Part shown: in pieces, positions 8,280-16,538 of the stretch
Position numbering within the stretch: position 1 is the stretch's first letter
How the letters are laid out: each line of letters begins with the position of its first letter
Origin: DASQEH01 sp038239485
GTDB lineage: Bacteria; Actinomycetota; Actinomycetes; Propionibacteriales; Nocardioidaceae
Assembly (NCBI GenBank): GCA_038239485.1
Contig: JBBSET010000003.1
Span: 36,800-100,799 of the forward strand
Length of the DNA stretch: 64,000 nucleotides
Direction: 5' to 3'
The notes under the pieces: generated by a model
Database searches by the model: none
What the model saw: only the letters and a program-made list of their open reading frames with translations
Told to the model about the DNA's origin: nothing
Program-made: the position numbers and the translations under genes

Positions 8280-8990
8280 ATGGCATCGCTTCTGCTGGTC
8301 GAGGACGACTCCCAGATCGGCCGTTCCGTGCAGGCGGCTCTGCTCGCGAACGGCCACCAGGCGGTCTGGGTGCACAACGCGAAGGACGCCCGCGACGCGG
8401 CCGCCCAGACGTCGTTCGAGCTCGCGCTGCTCGACCTCGGCCTGCCAGATGGCGACGGCGTGGACGTCTGCCGCGAGCTGCGACTGGCCCAGCCGGCGTG
8501 CATCATCGTGATGCTGACAGCGCGCCGTGCGGAGATGGACGTCGTCGTCGGCCTCGAGGCAGGTGCCGATGACTATCTGACGAAGCCCTTCGGCCTGACC
8601 GAGCTGTTGGCCAGAGTGCGGGCGCACCTTCGCCGGCACGACCCGCGCGCCGATTCCGGATCCAGCCGGCTGGTCTTGGGTGATCTGGTGCTCGACCTCG
8701 ACGCCAGACGGGTCTTCGTCGTGGGGGTCGAGCTCAGGCTGCGGGCCAAGGAGTTCGAGCTGCTCGCCCGGCTGGCCCGCGACATCGGACGCGCGGTCAG
8801 CCGAGAGGCGCTGATGTACGACGTCTGGGACGAGAACTGGTTCGGCTCGACGAAGACGATCGACGTCCACGTCGCGTCGCTTCGACGCAAGCTGCAGGAT
8901 GCCGGCGCCGAGAGCCAGACGGTTCCGCTGATGCCTGTCCTCACGACGCTTCGTGGCCACGGCTACCGGCTCGACCCACCACCTGCCTGA
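8280..8990 (+). CDS. OmpR/PhoB-type response regulator
   Basis: The 236-residue regulator has a receiver domain beginning MASLLLVEDDSQIG, with phospho-acceptor Asp52 in LLDLGLPDGDG and the conserved Lys in LTKPFG. A winged-helix DNA-binding domain follows (RLRAKEFELLARLA, then IDVHVASLRRKLQ and LTTLRGHGYRL). The start ATG at 8280 is five bases after the deacetylase stop, with AAGGAG lying unusually close in front of it. As last gene of the flippase-glycosyltransferase-deacetylase operon and the only OmpR-type regulator nearby, it is the probable partner of the divergent kinase at 3834-5192. That pairing is inference. Confidence 0.93.
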   Translation: MASLLLVEDDSQIGRSVQAALLANGHQAVWVHNAKDARDAAAQTSFELALLDLGLPDGDGVDVCRELRLAQPACIIVMLTARRAEMDVVVGLEAGADDYLTKPFGLTELLARVRAHLRRHDPRADSGSSRLVLGDLVLDLDARRVFVVGVELRLRAKEFELLARLARDIGRAVSREALMYDVWDENWFGSTKTIDVHVASLRRKLQDAGAESQTVPLMPVLTTLRGHGYRLDPPPA

Positions 8991-9098
8991 GCACGGAGTG
9001 TCACACGCATCCAGATCGGGACGCGGTGCCGCTGTGAGCAATCCGACAAAGGCTCCTGCTGGGGAAGAACGACCACCGCAACCTCGTTCGACACCGGT

Positions 9099-9986
9099 AT
9101 GACTGTCTCGACCGACGAACCCACCCTGCCAGGCACCACCACCTCCCCCGCCGCAACCTTCGCTCTCGGCGGCGACCTGATGGTCAACAGGCTGGGATAC
9201 GGCTCCATGCAGCTGCCCGGCGAAGGCGTCTGGGGACCGTCGCGCGACCACGAAGGCGCCCTGACTGTCCTGCGTGCAGCCGTCGATGCCGGCGTCAACC
9301 TGATCGACACCGCCGACTCGTACGGTCCCGCTGTGGCGGAACCGCTGATTGCCGAGGCCCTGCACCCGTACACCGATGACCTCGTCATCGCCACCAAGGC
9401 GGGGCTGACGCGCCAGGGCCCGGGCGTGTGGACCCCGGTCGGCAACCCGGCCTACCTCAAGCAGCAGGTCGAGCTGAGTCTTCGGCTCCTCGAGCTCGAC
9501 CAGATCGACCTCATCCAGCTACACCGGATCGACCCCGCATACCCGCTGGGCGACCAGCTCGGCGCGTTCGCGGAGCTCAAGGAGCAAGGCAAGGTCCGCC
9601 ACATCGGTGTCTCGGAGGTCTCCGTGGATCAGCTGAAGGCCGCCCGCGAGGTCACCGAGATAGCCAGCGTGCAGAACCTCTACAACCTGACCAACCGTCA
9701 GTCGCAGGACGTCCTCGACTACGCCACCGCCGAGGGCATCGCGTTCATCCCGTGGTTCCCGATCGCGACGGGCGACCTCGCCGGCCCGGAGAGCCCGGTG
9801 GCCGAGATCGCGGCCGAGCTCGACGCCACGCCGTCGCAGGTGGCGCTCGCGTGGCTCCTGCACGTTTCGCCGGTCATGCTCCCCATCCCGGGGACCAAGT
9901 CGGTCGACCACCTGCACGAGAACCTCGCCGCCTCGCAGCTCAGCCTTTCGGCCGACGACATCAAGACGCTCAACGCCCTCGCCTGA
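9099..9986 (+). CDS. Aldo/keto reductase
   Basis: The 295-residue protein is a TIM-barrel NADPH-dependent oxidoreductase. The catalytic tetrad is visible: Asp in NLIDTADSYG, Tyr in the same block, Lys in VIATKAG and His in LIQLHRID. The C-terminal cofactor-binding segment is LPIPGTKSVDHLHENLAA. It most resembles small AKRs that reduce aldehydes or ketones; no substrate can be assigned. The N-terminal 20 or so residues are Thr/Pro rich and may not belong to the fold. There is a 107-base gap after the response regulator, with no clear promoter, and a decayed SDR gene follows directly. Confidence 0.92.
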   Translation: MTVSTDEPTLPGTTTSPAATFALGGDLMVNRLGYGSMQLPGEGVWGPSRDHEGALTVLRAAVDAGVNLIDTADSYGPAVAEPLIAEALHPYTDDLVIATKAGLTRQGPGVWTPVGNPAYLKQQVELSLRLLELDQIDLIQLHRIDPAYPLGDQLGAFAELKEQGKVRHIGVSEVSVDQLKAAREVTEIASVQNLYNLTNRQSQDVLDYATAEGIAFIPWFPIATGDLAGPESPVAEIAAELDATPSQVALAWLLHVSPVMLPIPGTKSVDHLHENLAASQLSLSADDIKTLNALA

Positions 9987-10513
9987 GCCGGCGAGCCGGA
10001 CCGTGAGGCGCTGCACGCGAAGGCCGCTGGCTCCGGACTGGTTCGAGCGCTGCTCGTCGACGTATGCGATCCCGGTTCGATCAGTGCGGCCGTGGACGAG
10101 ATATCCGTCGCCGTCGGCGCCGGGTGCTGCCTCTGCTGAGAAAGGGCCACGGCCGGATCGTCCTCGTGGGCTCGATCGGCGGCAAGGTCGCCATCCAGTT
10201 CGCCGGCGCCTACCACGCCTCGAAGTACGCCATCGAGGCGATCGGGGACTGCCTGCGCCAAGAGCTGGAGCCGGCGGGCATCACGGTATCCGTGATCGAG
10301 CCCGGCCCGATCACGACGGCATCTGGGGCAAGGCCGAGCAGCGGAAAAGGCTCTCACGGTCACTCACCCGTCCAACCGCTACCCCGGTGGTGGCTCGGCG
10401 AAGCTGGCCTCGGCGTCCAAGCCGCTCATCCCCGACAAACTGGAAGACGCCGTCATCCGGCGCGCGAGCGGAGGCTGCCAGACTCGGGATTGCGCCGAGC
10501 CCGGTGCGTTTGA
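9987..10513 (+). pseudogene. Decayed short-chain dehydrogenase/reductase (SDR)
   Basis: Fragments of one SDR appear in order in all three plus-strand frames. Just after the aldo/keto reductase stop, the reductase frame reads VDVCDPGSISAAVDEI, like the LDVTDPASI segment of SDRs. The next frame reads VLPLLRKGHGRIVLVGS, then AYHASKYAIEAIGDCLRQEL with the catalytic Y-x3-K, and VSVIEPGPITT. Then IWGKAEQ appears in another frame, and RYPGGGSAKLASASKPLIPD in the first again, up to a stop near 10512. The N-terminal cofactor-binding glycine motif and the segment between the first two fragments are missing. This is a pseudogene with at least two deletions and several frameshifts. Confidence 0.8.
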
Positions 10514-10535
10514 GCGCACAGTCCCCGGGGGTGGG

Positions 10536-10556
10536 TCCGACGACTGCGTCGACGGA
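10536..10556. terminator. Possible hairpin between convergent genes
   Basis: TCCGACGAC and GTCGACGGA form an eight-pair stem with one mismatch and a three-base loop, between the SDR remnant and the convergent response regulator. There is no T-run, so termination is only a guess from position. Confidence 0.25.
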
Positions 10557-10589
10557 GGGTGGCGGTGGAGGACCAGAACCCTACCTTGG

Positions 10590-11261
10590 CTACACGGTCC
10601 CGACCCCGTGCTGGTGGGCGAACACGACGATCTGCACCCGGTCGCGGAGCGACAGCCGGCGCAGGATGCTCCCGACGTGCGTCTTGACCGTCGACTCGCT
10701 GACGAAGAGTCTGGCCGCGATCTCGGCGTTGCTGAGGCCGCCCGCGATCAGGCCGAGCACCTCACGCTCCTTGTCGGTCAGGGCGGTGTACGAAGTGGGC
10801 ACGGGCGCGCGCGTCTTGAACTGGCCCTCCAGCAGCCGTTGCAGGTCGGCGGGCGCCAGCACCGCGTTGCCGGCATGGACGGTCCGGATCGCGGCCTGCA
10901 GGTGGTCAGGGGTGATGTCCTTGAGCAGGAACCCGCTAGCTCCGTACCGGATCGCCAGCGCCGCTCGGTCGTCGAGGTTGAAGGTCGTCAGCACCACCAC
11001 GCGCACCTGGTGGGTTCGGAGGGCGGCGGCCTGTGGCGCGAAGATCTGCCGGGTGGCCTCCACACCGTCCATCTCGGGCATCCGGATGTCCATCAAGACG
11101 ATGTCCGGCACGGTCTGCTCGACGAGTCGGACCGCGTCGCGCCCATTGCCCCCTTGGCCTACCACCTCCATGTCCGGCTGTGCCTCGACGATGACGGCCA
11201 GACCCGACCGGAAGAGCTCCTGGTCGTCCACCAGGACCACCCGGATCCGGCCGGGTGTCAC
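10590..11261 (-). CDS. NarL/LuxR-type response regulator
   Basis: The 223-residue protein has a receiver domain (IRVVLVDDQELFRSG, phospho-acceptor Asp in DIVLMDIRMPEMDG, Lys in FLLKDI) and a C-terminal LuxR helix-turn-helix (LTDKEREVLGLIAGGLSNAE, then VSESTVKTHVGSILRRL). Its start overlaps the stop of the upstream histidine kinase by 4 bases, so the two form a cognate pair. The pair lies downstream of an alanine racemase and a D-Ala-D-Ala ligase on the same strand, which suggests that cell-wall precursor genes are part of the same regulatory unit. Confidence 0.95.
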   Translation of the reverse strand: MTPGRIRVVLVDDQELFRSGLAVIVEAQPDMEVVGQGGNGRDAVRLVEQTVPDIVLMDIRMPEMDGVEATRQIFAPQAAALRTHQVRVVVLTTFNLDDRAALAIRYGASGFLLKDITPDHLQAAIRTVHAGNAVLAPADLQRLLEGQFKTRAPVPTSYTALTDKEREVLGLIAGGLSNAEIAARLFVSESTVKTHVGSILRRLSLRDRVQIVVFAHQHGVGTV

Positions 11262-12493
11262 GGCTGTCCTCCTGGTGTCCGCAGCGGAAGCCAGGCCCTC
11301 GCGGTGAAGACCGGCCCGAACTCAGGTGCGGTGTGGCGGCCGACTTCGAGACGTCCGCCCACGGCGGCGAGCCGTCGCTGCATCCCTGCCAGGCCGAGCC
11401 CGTCGTACGAAGCGGCTTCGTCGTCAGCGGCGGCGCCGTTGCGGACCTCAATCCGCAGGTCGTCCAGGCCCCATACCCGCTCGACCGCTATGGGCAGATC
11501 GCGGCGTCCGTGCTTGAGGGTGTTGGTCAGCATCTCTTGGAGCACGTGGAAGGCCACGACGTCCAGCTCGGGAGGGAGCGGTCGGGCCGTACCCAGGACC
11601 TGCGAGCGGACATCGTTGCCCGCTGACCGTACCCCGTCGACCAGTGCGTCCATCCCGCCCGGCGGGGGAGTGAACGCCTCGCCGGAGTCGTTCGTCGACG
11701 ACAGGACCTGACGGACGTCGCCGAGGGAAGTCCGGGCGGAGGCGGAGATGTTCGCGATAGCAGCCCGGATGCGCTGGATGTCATCGTCGGGCATGAACTG
11801 CGCCGAGTCCGCCTGGGCCAGGATCACCGTGAGCGAGTGGCCGACGACGTCATGGACGTCGCGGGCCAGCCGGGCCTGCTCGGCTCGGACACCGGCGATC
11901 TCCTGGGATCGGACGGCTTCGACCTCGGCCCGCTCGCGCTCCTCCCTGGCGTTACGGAACTGGTGACTGATCCTCAGCAGCAGCCCCAGCACCCATGGCC
12001 CCGACAGCAGCAACAACGTCAACAGGAAGGCGGTCGCGAGGCCGACCCGGATACCCGCGGACGGCAGGATCGACGTGCCGAGGCCGGCCAGTGTCCGGGT
12101 TCCGTGGTCGCGTACGTACAGCAGCGCAATAGCGGCTCCCACCGGGATCGACAGACCGCTGCACCACAGAGTCACCTGGCTGCCGTATCGAGCGGTGCCG
12201 TAGGCCACGACGACGACGGCCAGCTGGACGAACGCGATGTCAAGACCATCGGCCACCTGGAGTGCCGACGCCATCCAGACGAGCAACAGGGCGAGCCCCG
12301 GCGCGAGCCGGTAGCAGCCGGCGGCCACCGCGATCAGGACAGCGATCACCAGCGCCTGCGAGCTGACCGGTCCGCGTGCTTCCCACACCCCGAACGCGCC
12401 GACCGCGAGCCCCAGGGCAAGATCGGGCCAGGGCAGACGGGGAACGGTGATGACTGTCCTCCCTAGGCGGTCGTCGCGAGGTGTTCCCGCCAT
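11258..12493 (-). CDS. NarL-type sensor histidine kinase (HisKA_3)
   Basis: Several N-terminal membrane helices precede a dimerisation domain with the H-box LARDVHDVVGHSL and an ATPase domain with EMLTNTLKHG and GLGLAGMQRRL. It is about 410 residues. The start is unclear. ATG at 12493 is used here, but it has no ribosome binding site and lies inside the ligase gene and a large inverted repeat. A good GGGAGG sequence just after the ligase stop is followed six bases later by ATC (12451-12449), not by a normal start codon. The true start may be that codon or may be affected by a sequencing error. It overlaps the regulator gene by 4 bases. Confidence 0.9.
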   Translation of the reverse strand: MAGTPRDDRLGRTVITVPRLPWPDLALGLAVGAFGVWEARGPVSSQALVIAVLIAVAAGCYRLAPGLALLLVWMASALQVADGLDIAFVQLAVVVVAYGTARYGSQVTLWCSGLSIPVGAAIALLYVRDHGTRTLAGLGTSILPSAGIRVGLATAFLLTLLLLSGPWVLGLLLRISHQFRNAREERERAEVEAVRSQEIAGVRAEQARLARDVHDVVGHSLTVILAQADSAQFMPDDDIQRIRAAIANISASARTSLGDVRQVLSSTNDSGEAFTPPPGGMDALVDGVRSAGNDVRSQVLGTARPLPPELDVVAFHVLQEMLTNTLKHGRRDLPIAVERVWGLDDLRIEVRNGAAADDEAASYDGLGLAGMQRRLAAVGGRLEVGRHTAPEFGPVFTARAWLPLRTPGGQP

Positions 12494-13563
12494 CGAACCA
12501 TGTCGGACCCCCCGGATGCGGCATGGTTCGATGGTGGGCATGAGCCGGGTTGCGACCCGGATCGGGAGTGGTGGCGGGCCAGGGCACCCTCCACCAGCAC
12601 GTCAAGCAGCTCGGGGTATGTCAGCCCGACTGCGGCGAACATCTTCGGCACCTGGGACTGCTCCGTCATACCGGGCATCGTGTTCACCTCGTTGAGCACC
12701 ACGCCACGCCGCGTCACGAAGAAGTCGAAGCGAGCGACTCCAGCGCATCCGAGCGCGTCGAACAGGGCGGAGGCAGCCGACGCGAGCGCCGCCCGCTTCG
12801 TCTCCGTCAGGTCGGCGGGGATCAGGAACTCGGCGGTGCCGTCGTACTTGCGCTGGGTGTCGAAAAGTCCTCCGGCGTCGACGCGGATCTCTAGAGGCGG
12901 GCCCACCAGGCGGGTCCCGTTCGGCCAGTCGAGCACCGCGACGTCGATCTCACGGCCAAGTACCAGCTCCTCGACCAGCGCCCGCTCGTCGAAGTCGAGA
13001 GCGGACCGGATCGCGTCCCCGAGCTGGTGTCGGCCGTCGACTCGTGTCACCCCCCGGCTGGAGCCCGCCGCGACCGGCTTGACGACGAGCGGAGGCGTCA
13101 GGCCCGACGTGGCCAGATCACCCGAACCAGCTGTCACCAGGATGCCGGGCGCCGTCTCGATACCGAGGGCGCCGGCGACGAGCTTGGTCGCCCATTTGTC
13201 CATCGCCAGGGCTCCTGCTCGCACGCCGGAGCCGACATAGGCGACTCCGGCGACCTCGCACAGACCCGCCAGCGAGCCGTCCTCCCCCCGTGGACCGTGC
13301 ACCGCAGGAAAGACGACGTCAGCGGCGTCGATCCGCGCCATTGCCGCCGCGGCCCCGCCCGGCAGCGAGGCTTGGTCCGGTGTCCCGGCGTCGCGCCAGG
13401 CCCCGTCAAGGCCGATCGTCAGCGAGCAGATGTCGTAGCGGTCGGCGTCCAGCGCAGCCGCGACGGCCTTCGCGGAGGCGAGCGACACCTCGTGCTCGCA
13501 GTTCTGACCACCGCCGACGACGACGATGCGCCGTCGGCCGTCGGTCGCGCGCGGGGCGGTCAT
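12463..13563 (-). CDS. ddl: D-alanine-D-alanine ligase (ATP-grasp)
   Basis: The 366-residue ATP-grasp ligase starts MTAPRATDGRRRIVVVGGGQ, followed by NCEHEVSLASAKAVAAAL typical of Ddl. It has the ATP-binding block VVKPVAAGSSRGVTRV, an omega-loop-like RKYDGTAEFLIPADL with the Lys-Tyr pair usual in D-Ala-D-Ala ligases, and the metal-binding LNEVNTMPGMTEQSQ. This makes D-Ala-D-Ala likelier than D-Ala-D-Lac, but the second substrate cannot be proven from sequence. The start ATG at 13563 overlaps the racemase stop by 4 bases. The last 35 or so residues run beyond the usual fold end and across an inverted repeat. The gene sits before a two-component system rather than in a cell-division cluster. 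Confidence 0.9.
   Translation of the reverse strand: MTAPRATDGRRRIVVVGGGQNCEHEVSLASAKAVAAALDADRYDICSLTIGLDGAWRDAGTPDQASLPGGAAAAMARIDAADVVFPAVHGPRGEDGSLAGLCEVAGVAYVGSGVRAGALAMDKWATKLVAGALGIETAPGILVTAGSGDLATSGLTPPLVVKPVAAGSSRGVTRVDGRHQLGDAIRSALDFDERALVEELVLGREIDVAVLDWPNGTRLVGPPLEIRVDAGGLFDTQRKYDGTAEFLIPADLTETKRAALASAASALFDALGCAGVARFDFFVTRRGVVLNEVNTMPGMTEQSQVPKMFAAVGLTYPELLDVLVEGALARHHSRSGSQPGSCPPSNHAASGGSDMVRWREHLATTA
12486..12538. promoter_or_regulatory. 17-bp inverted repeat at the ddl / kinase junction
   Basis: Left arm 12486-12502 (CCCGCCATCGAACCATG) and right arm 12522-12538 match over 16 of 17 positions; the odd pair is G with T, which pairs in RNA. The loop is 19 bases. It lies in the 3' end of ddl, about 25 bases before a GGGAGG site on the minus strand. 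It could be an operator for a promoter of the two-component genes, or an RNA hairpin that limits read-through or translation of the kinase. There is no T-run. Confidence 0.55.
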
Positions 13564-14741
13564 GCCACCCGCCCGAGGACCGCGTCGTCTCGCTGACCGA
13601 CGGCGAGTGCCTGCTCGGCGCCAACCGTGCGCCGGGCGACCCTCCGTCCGATGCCGGTCACGATCTCGTGCTCGATGGTCGTCGCCCAGCACGCCCACTC
13701 GGTGACAGTCGGCTCGCCCATCTCACCCGGCCCGAAGACGACCGCCACCTCACCCGGCTCGATGCAGTCAGGGCCGACGTCGACGACGACCTGGTCCATC
13801 GAGACCAACCCGACCACTCGCCGCCGTCGGCCCCGGAGCTGAACCGACGCACGCCCGGACGCCGCGCGCGGGATGCCGTCGGCGTACCCGAGCGGAAGCA
13901 GGGCGAGGCGGGTGCTGGTGGGGGTGGCGTACGTGTGGCCGTACCCGACCGAGGTACCGCTCGCCACGTCGCGGACCGCCACGACGGGCGCGGTGAGGGT
14001 CATCGCCGGCCGCAGCCGCTGGGTTCGCGTCGGGTCGATGCCCACGATGCCGGCGCCGACACGGCACATGTCGAAATGGCTTCGTCGCTCGGTCAGGGCA
14101 GCGGAGGTAGCGGCGAGATGTTGCAGCGACGGCCTCAGCCCGTGGCGTCTCGCCACGGCGACGGCATCGACGAACGACCTGCGAGCGCTAGCGTTGAAGG
14201 GGTCGGAGGGGTCATCGGCCCAGCCGAGGTGTCCCATCACTGCGACGACACGTGCCAGCCCCTGCAGCTCGAGCCCGTGCGCCCGTCGGCAGAGGTCCGG
14301 CCATCGTTCCGGCGCGGCCCCGTCCCGAGCCATGCCGACATCGATGTGAAGGTGGAGACGAGCCCGGATGCCGGTCCGGATCGCTGCCCCCGCCACCGCG
14401 TCGAGGTGCCCGATGCTCGGTACCGCGACGTCCACGCGCTCTCGCAGAGCAGTCTCGAAGTCGGCCGCGACCGGGTTCAGCCAGCTCAGGATATGGCCCC
14501 GGATCCCGGCACCGCGCAGCGCCGACGCCTCGTCCAGCGAGGTGACGCCGAACCAGCTTGCGCCGTTCGCGAGTGCGGTCCGGGCGACGTCTGCGGCGCT
14601 GTGCCCGAAGCCGTCGGCCTTGACCACCGCCATCAGCAGCCCGGGCAGGCGGTTCGCGAAGAACCGGGTGTTGGACGCCACGGCGGCGAGGTCGATGGTG
14701 AGAAGCGGGCCGGTCGAGGCGTCAGCGTCCGTCGTTGTCAT
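13560..14741 (-). CDS. alr: Alanine racemase (second copy in the window)
   Basis: The protein of 393 residues is a fold-type III PLP racemase. The PLP lysine is in LMAVVKADGFGHSA, the PLP-binding region in YGHTYATP, and the catalytic tyrosine region in LLPLGYADGIPRAASGRASV. The likely start is ATG at 14741, giving MTTTDAD. Its stop overlaps the ligase start by 4 bases, so racemase and ligase are translated together to make D-Ala and then the dipeptide. A second racemase at 30297-31466 sits in the usual housekeeping position, so this copy is probably the specialised or horizontally gained one. Racemisation of another amino acid such as serine cannot be excluded. Confidence 0.9.
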   Translation of the reverse strand: MTTTDADASTGPLLTIDLAAVASNTRFFANRLPGLLMAVVKADGFGHSAADVARTALANGASWFGVTSLDEASALRGAGIRGHILSWLNPVAADFETALRERVDVAVPSIGHLDAVAGAAIRTGIRARLHLHIDVGMARDGAAPERWPDLCRRAHGLELQGLARVVAVMGHLGWADDPSDPFNASARRSFVDAVAVARRHGLRPSLQHLAATSAALTERRSHFDMCRVGAGIVGIDPTRTQRLRPAMTLTAPVVAVRDVASGTSVGYGHTYATPTSTRLALLPLGYADGIPRAASGRASVQLRGRRRRVVGLVSMDQVVVDVGPDCIEPGEVAVVFGPGEMGEPTVTEWACWATTIEHEIVTGIGRRVARRTVGAEQALAVGQRDDAVLGRVA

Positions 14742-14914
14742 GCCTGCCACGCTAGGAACGCCTGACCCTGGCGACATCCGCCCAGGGTGCCGCGAGCCGG
14801 TACCTGCGGATGAGCCGGTCTCCACCTACAGGCACGGCCCGGCGACGAGTCCGCGCCGCTGGCCCTCCCTACCTGCGGGAGGCTGAACGGCCCGGTGCAG
14901 TGGTGAGCCGTCGC

Positions 14915-16483
14915 CTATTCCCATTCGATGGTGCCGGGCGGCTTGCTGGTGACGTCGATCGTCACCCGGTTGATCTGGCGCACCTCGTTGGTGATCCTGG
15001 TGGAGATCCGCTCGACCAGGTCGTACGGCAGCCGCGCCCAGTCGGCCGTCATGGCGTCCTGCGACGTGACGGGCCTGAGCACGACAGGGTGCCCGTACGT
15101 CCTGCCGTCGCCCTGGACGCCGACCGACCGGACATCGGCTAGCAGGACCACCGGGAACTGCCAGACCTCGTCGTCGAGACCGGAGGCGGTGAGCTCCTCG
15201 CGGGCGATGGCATCGGCCTCGCGCAGGATCTCGAGGCGTTCAGCGGTGACCGCGCCGACGATGCGGATCGCGAGTCCGGGACCTGGGAAGGGGTGCCGCC
15301 AGACGATCTCCCGGGGCAGCCCCAGCTCGACGCCGACCTTGCGGACCTCGTCCTTGAACAGCGCCCGCAGTGGCTCCACCAAGCTGAACTGCAGGTCCTC
15401 GGGGAGCCCGCCGACATTGTGGTGCGACTTGATGTTCGAGGTGCCGGCACCTCCCCCTGACTCGACCACATCGGGGTACAGCGTGCCCTGCACCAGGAAC
15501 TCGACGGCCTCGCCCTGTCGGCCGGCCTCGTCGGCGATGGCGCGCTCGGCGCCCTCGAAGGTGCGGATGAACTCGCGGCCGATGGCTTTCCGCTTCGCCT
15601 CCGGGTCGCTGACCCCGTCGAGCGCCGCCAGGAACACCTGCGAGGCGTCCACCACGCGCAGGGAGACGCCGGTCGCCGCGACGAAGTCGTGCTCGACCTG
15701 CTCAGCCTCACCCTTGCGGAGCAGGCCGTGGTCGACGAACACGCAGGTCAGCTGGTCACCGACCGCCCGCTGGACCAACGCAGCCGCGACGGCGGAGTCG
15801 ACACCGCCCGAGAGTCCGCAGATCACCAACTTGTCGCCGACCTGCTCACGAATCAGGGCGACCTGTTCGTCGACCACGTTGACCATCGTCCAGGTCTGGC
15901 GGCAGCCGGCGATGTCGACGAGGAACCGCTCGAGGACCTGCTGCCCGTGCTCGGTGTGCAGAACCTCTGGGTGCCACTGGACACCCGCAAGCCGACGCTC
16001 GGACGACTCGAACGCCGCCACCGGTGCGCCGCCGGTCGTGGCCAGGGACTCGAAACTCGCTGGAGCCCTGACCACGGCGTCCCCGTGGCTCATCCAGACC
16101 CGATGGCCCGTCGGTACGCCCGTCAGCAAGGTCCCGGCAGCGTTGATGTCGAGGGTGGTGCGGCCGAACTCCGACCGACCTGTCTGCCGTACCTCTCCAC
16201 CGAGCGCGACCGCCATGGCCTGGAAGCCGTAGCAGATCCCGAACACGGCCGCGTCGCCGTCGAAGATGTCGCTGTCGAGCTGGGGTGCGCCCGGCGCATA
16301 CACCGACTGCGGCCCCCCGCTCAAGATGATCGCCTTGGGCTTGCGGGCCAGGATGTCGGCCGCCGACATGGTGTGTGGCACGATCTCGGAGTAGACCCGC
16401 GCCTCTCGCACCCGGCGGGCGATGAGCTGCGCATACTGCGCCCCGAAGTCGACGACGAGGACGAGGTCATGCTCTGAGATCAC
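14915..16483 (-). CDS. guaA: GMP synthase, glutamine-hydrolysing
   Basis: This is the full-length 522-residue enzyme that converts XMP to GMP. The glutaminase domain has the nucleophile Cys in FGICYGFQAMA and the His/Glu pair in VQWHPEV. The ATP-pyrophosphatase domain has the P-loop CGLSGGVDSAVAA, and the C-terminal dimerisation domain ends ITNEVRQINRVTIDVTSKPP then GTIEWE. The start is GTG at 16483 with AGGAG at 16489-16493, five bases upstream. It lies some 3 kb from guaB3 and guaB on the same strand, separated by the sigma factor pair and kynureninase. Confidence 0.98.
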   Translation of the reverse strand: MISEHDLVLVVDFGAQYAQLIARRVREARVYSEIVPHTMSAADILARKPKAIILSGGPQSVYAPGAPQLDSDIFDGDAAVFGICYGFQAMAVALGGEVRQTGRSEFGRTTLDINAAGTLLTGVPTGHRVWMSHGDAVVRAPASFESLATTGGAPVAAFESSERRLAGVQWHPEVLHTEHGQQVLERFLVDIAGCRQTWTMVNVVDEQVALIREQVGDKLVICGLSGGVDSAVAAALVQRAVGDQLTCVFVDHGLLRKGEAEQVEHDFVAATGVSLRVVDASQVFLAALDGVSDPEAKRKAIGREFIRTFEGAERAIADEAGRQGEAVEFLVQGTLYPDVVESGGGAGTSNIKSHHNVGGLPEDLQFSLVEPLRALFKDEVRKVGVELGLPREIVWRHPFPGPGLAIRIVGAVTAERLEILREADAIAREELTASGLDDEVWQFPVVLLADVRSVGVQGDGRTYGHPVVLRPVTSQDAMTADWARLPYDLVERISTRITNEVRQINRVTIDVTSKPPGTIEWE

Positions 16484-16538
16484 GACGGCTCCTCAGTGTC
16501 AGCACGGAGGGCCAGTCTAACGATCGCCGCCGTCGCTC

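Noticed and set aside
10003..11307. 434-residue open frame on the plus strand
   Set aside because: It runs antisense through the response regulator and shows no protein family; its start only overlaps pieces of the SDR remnant.
10590..14741. Classical vancomycin-resistance cluster
   Set aside because: No D-lactate dehydrogenase (VanH), dipeptidase (VanX/Y) or OmpR-type VanRS pair is present, and the ligase keeps the Lys-Tyr pair of ordinary Ddl.
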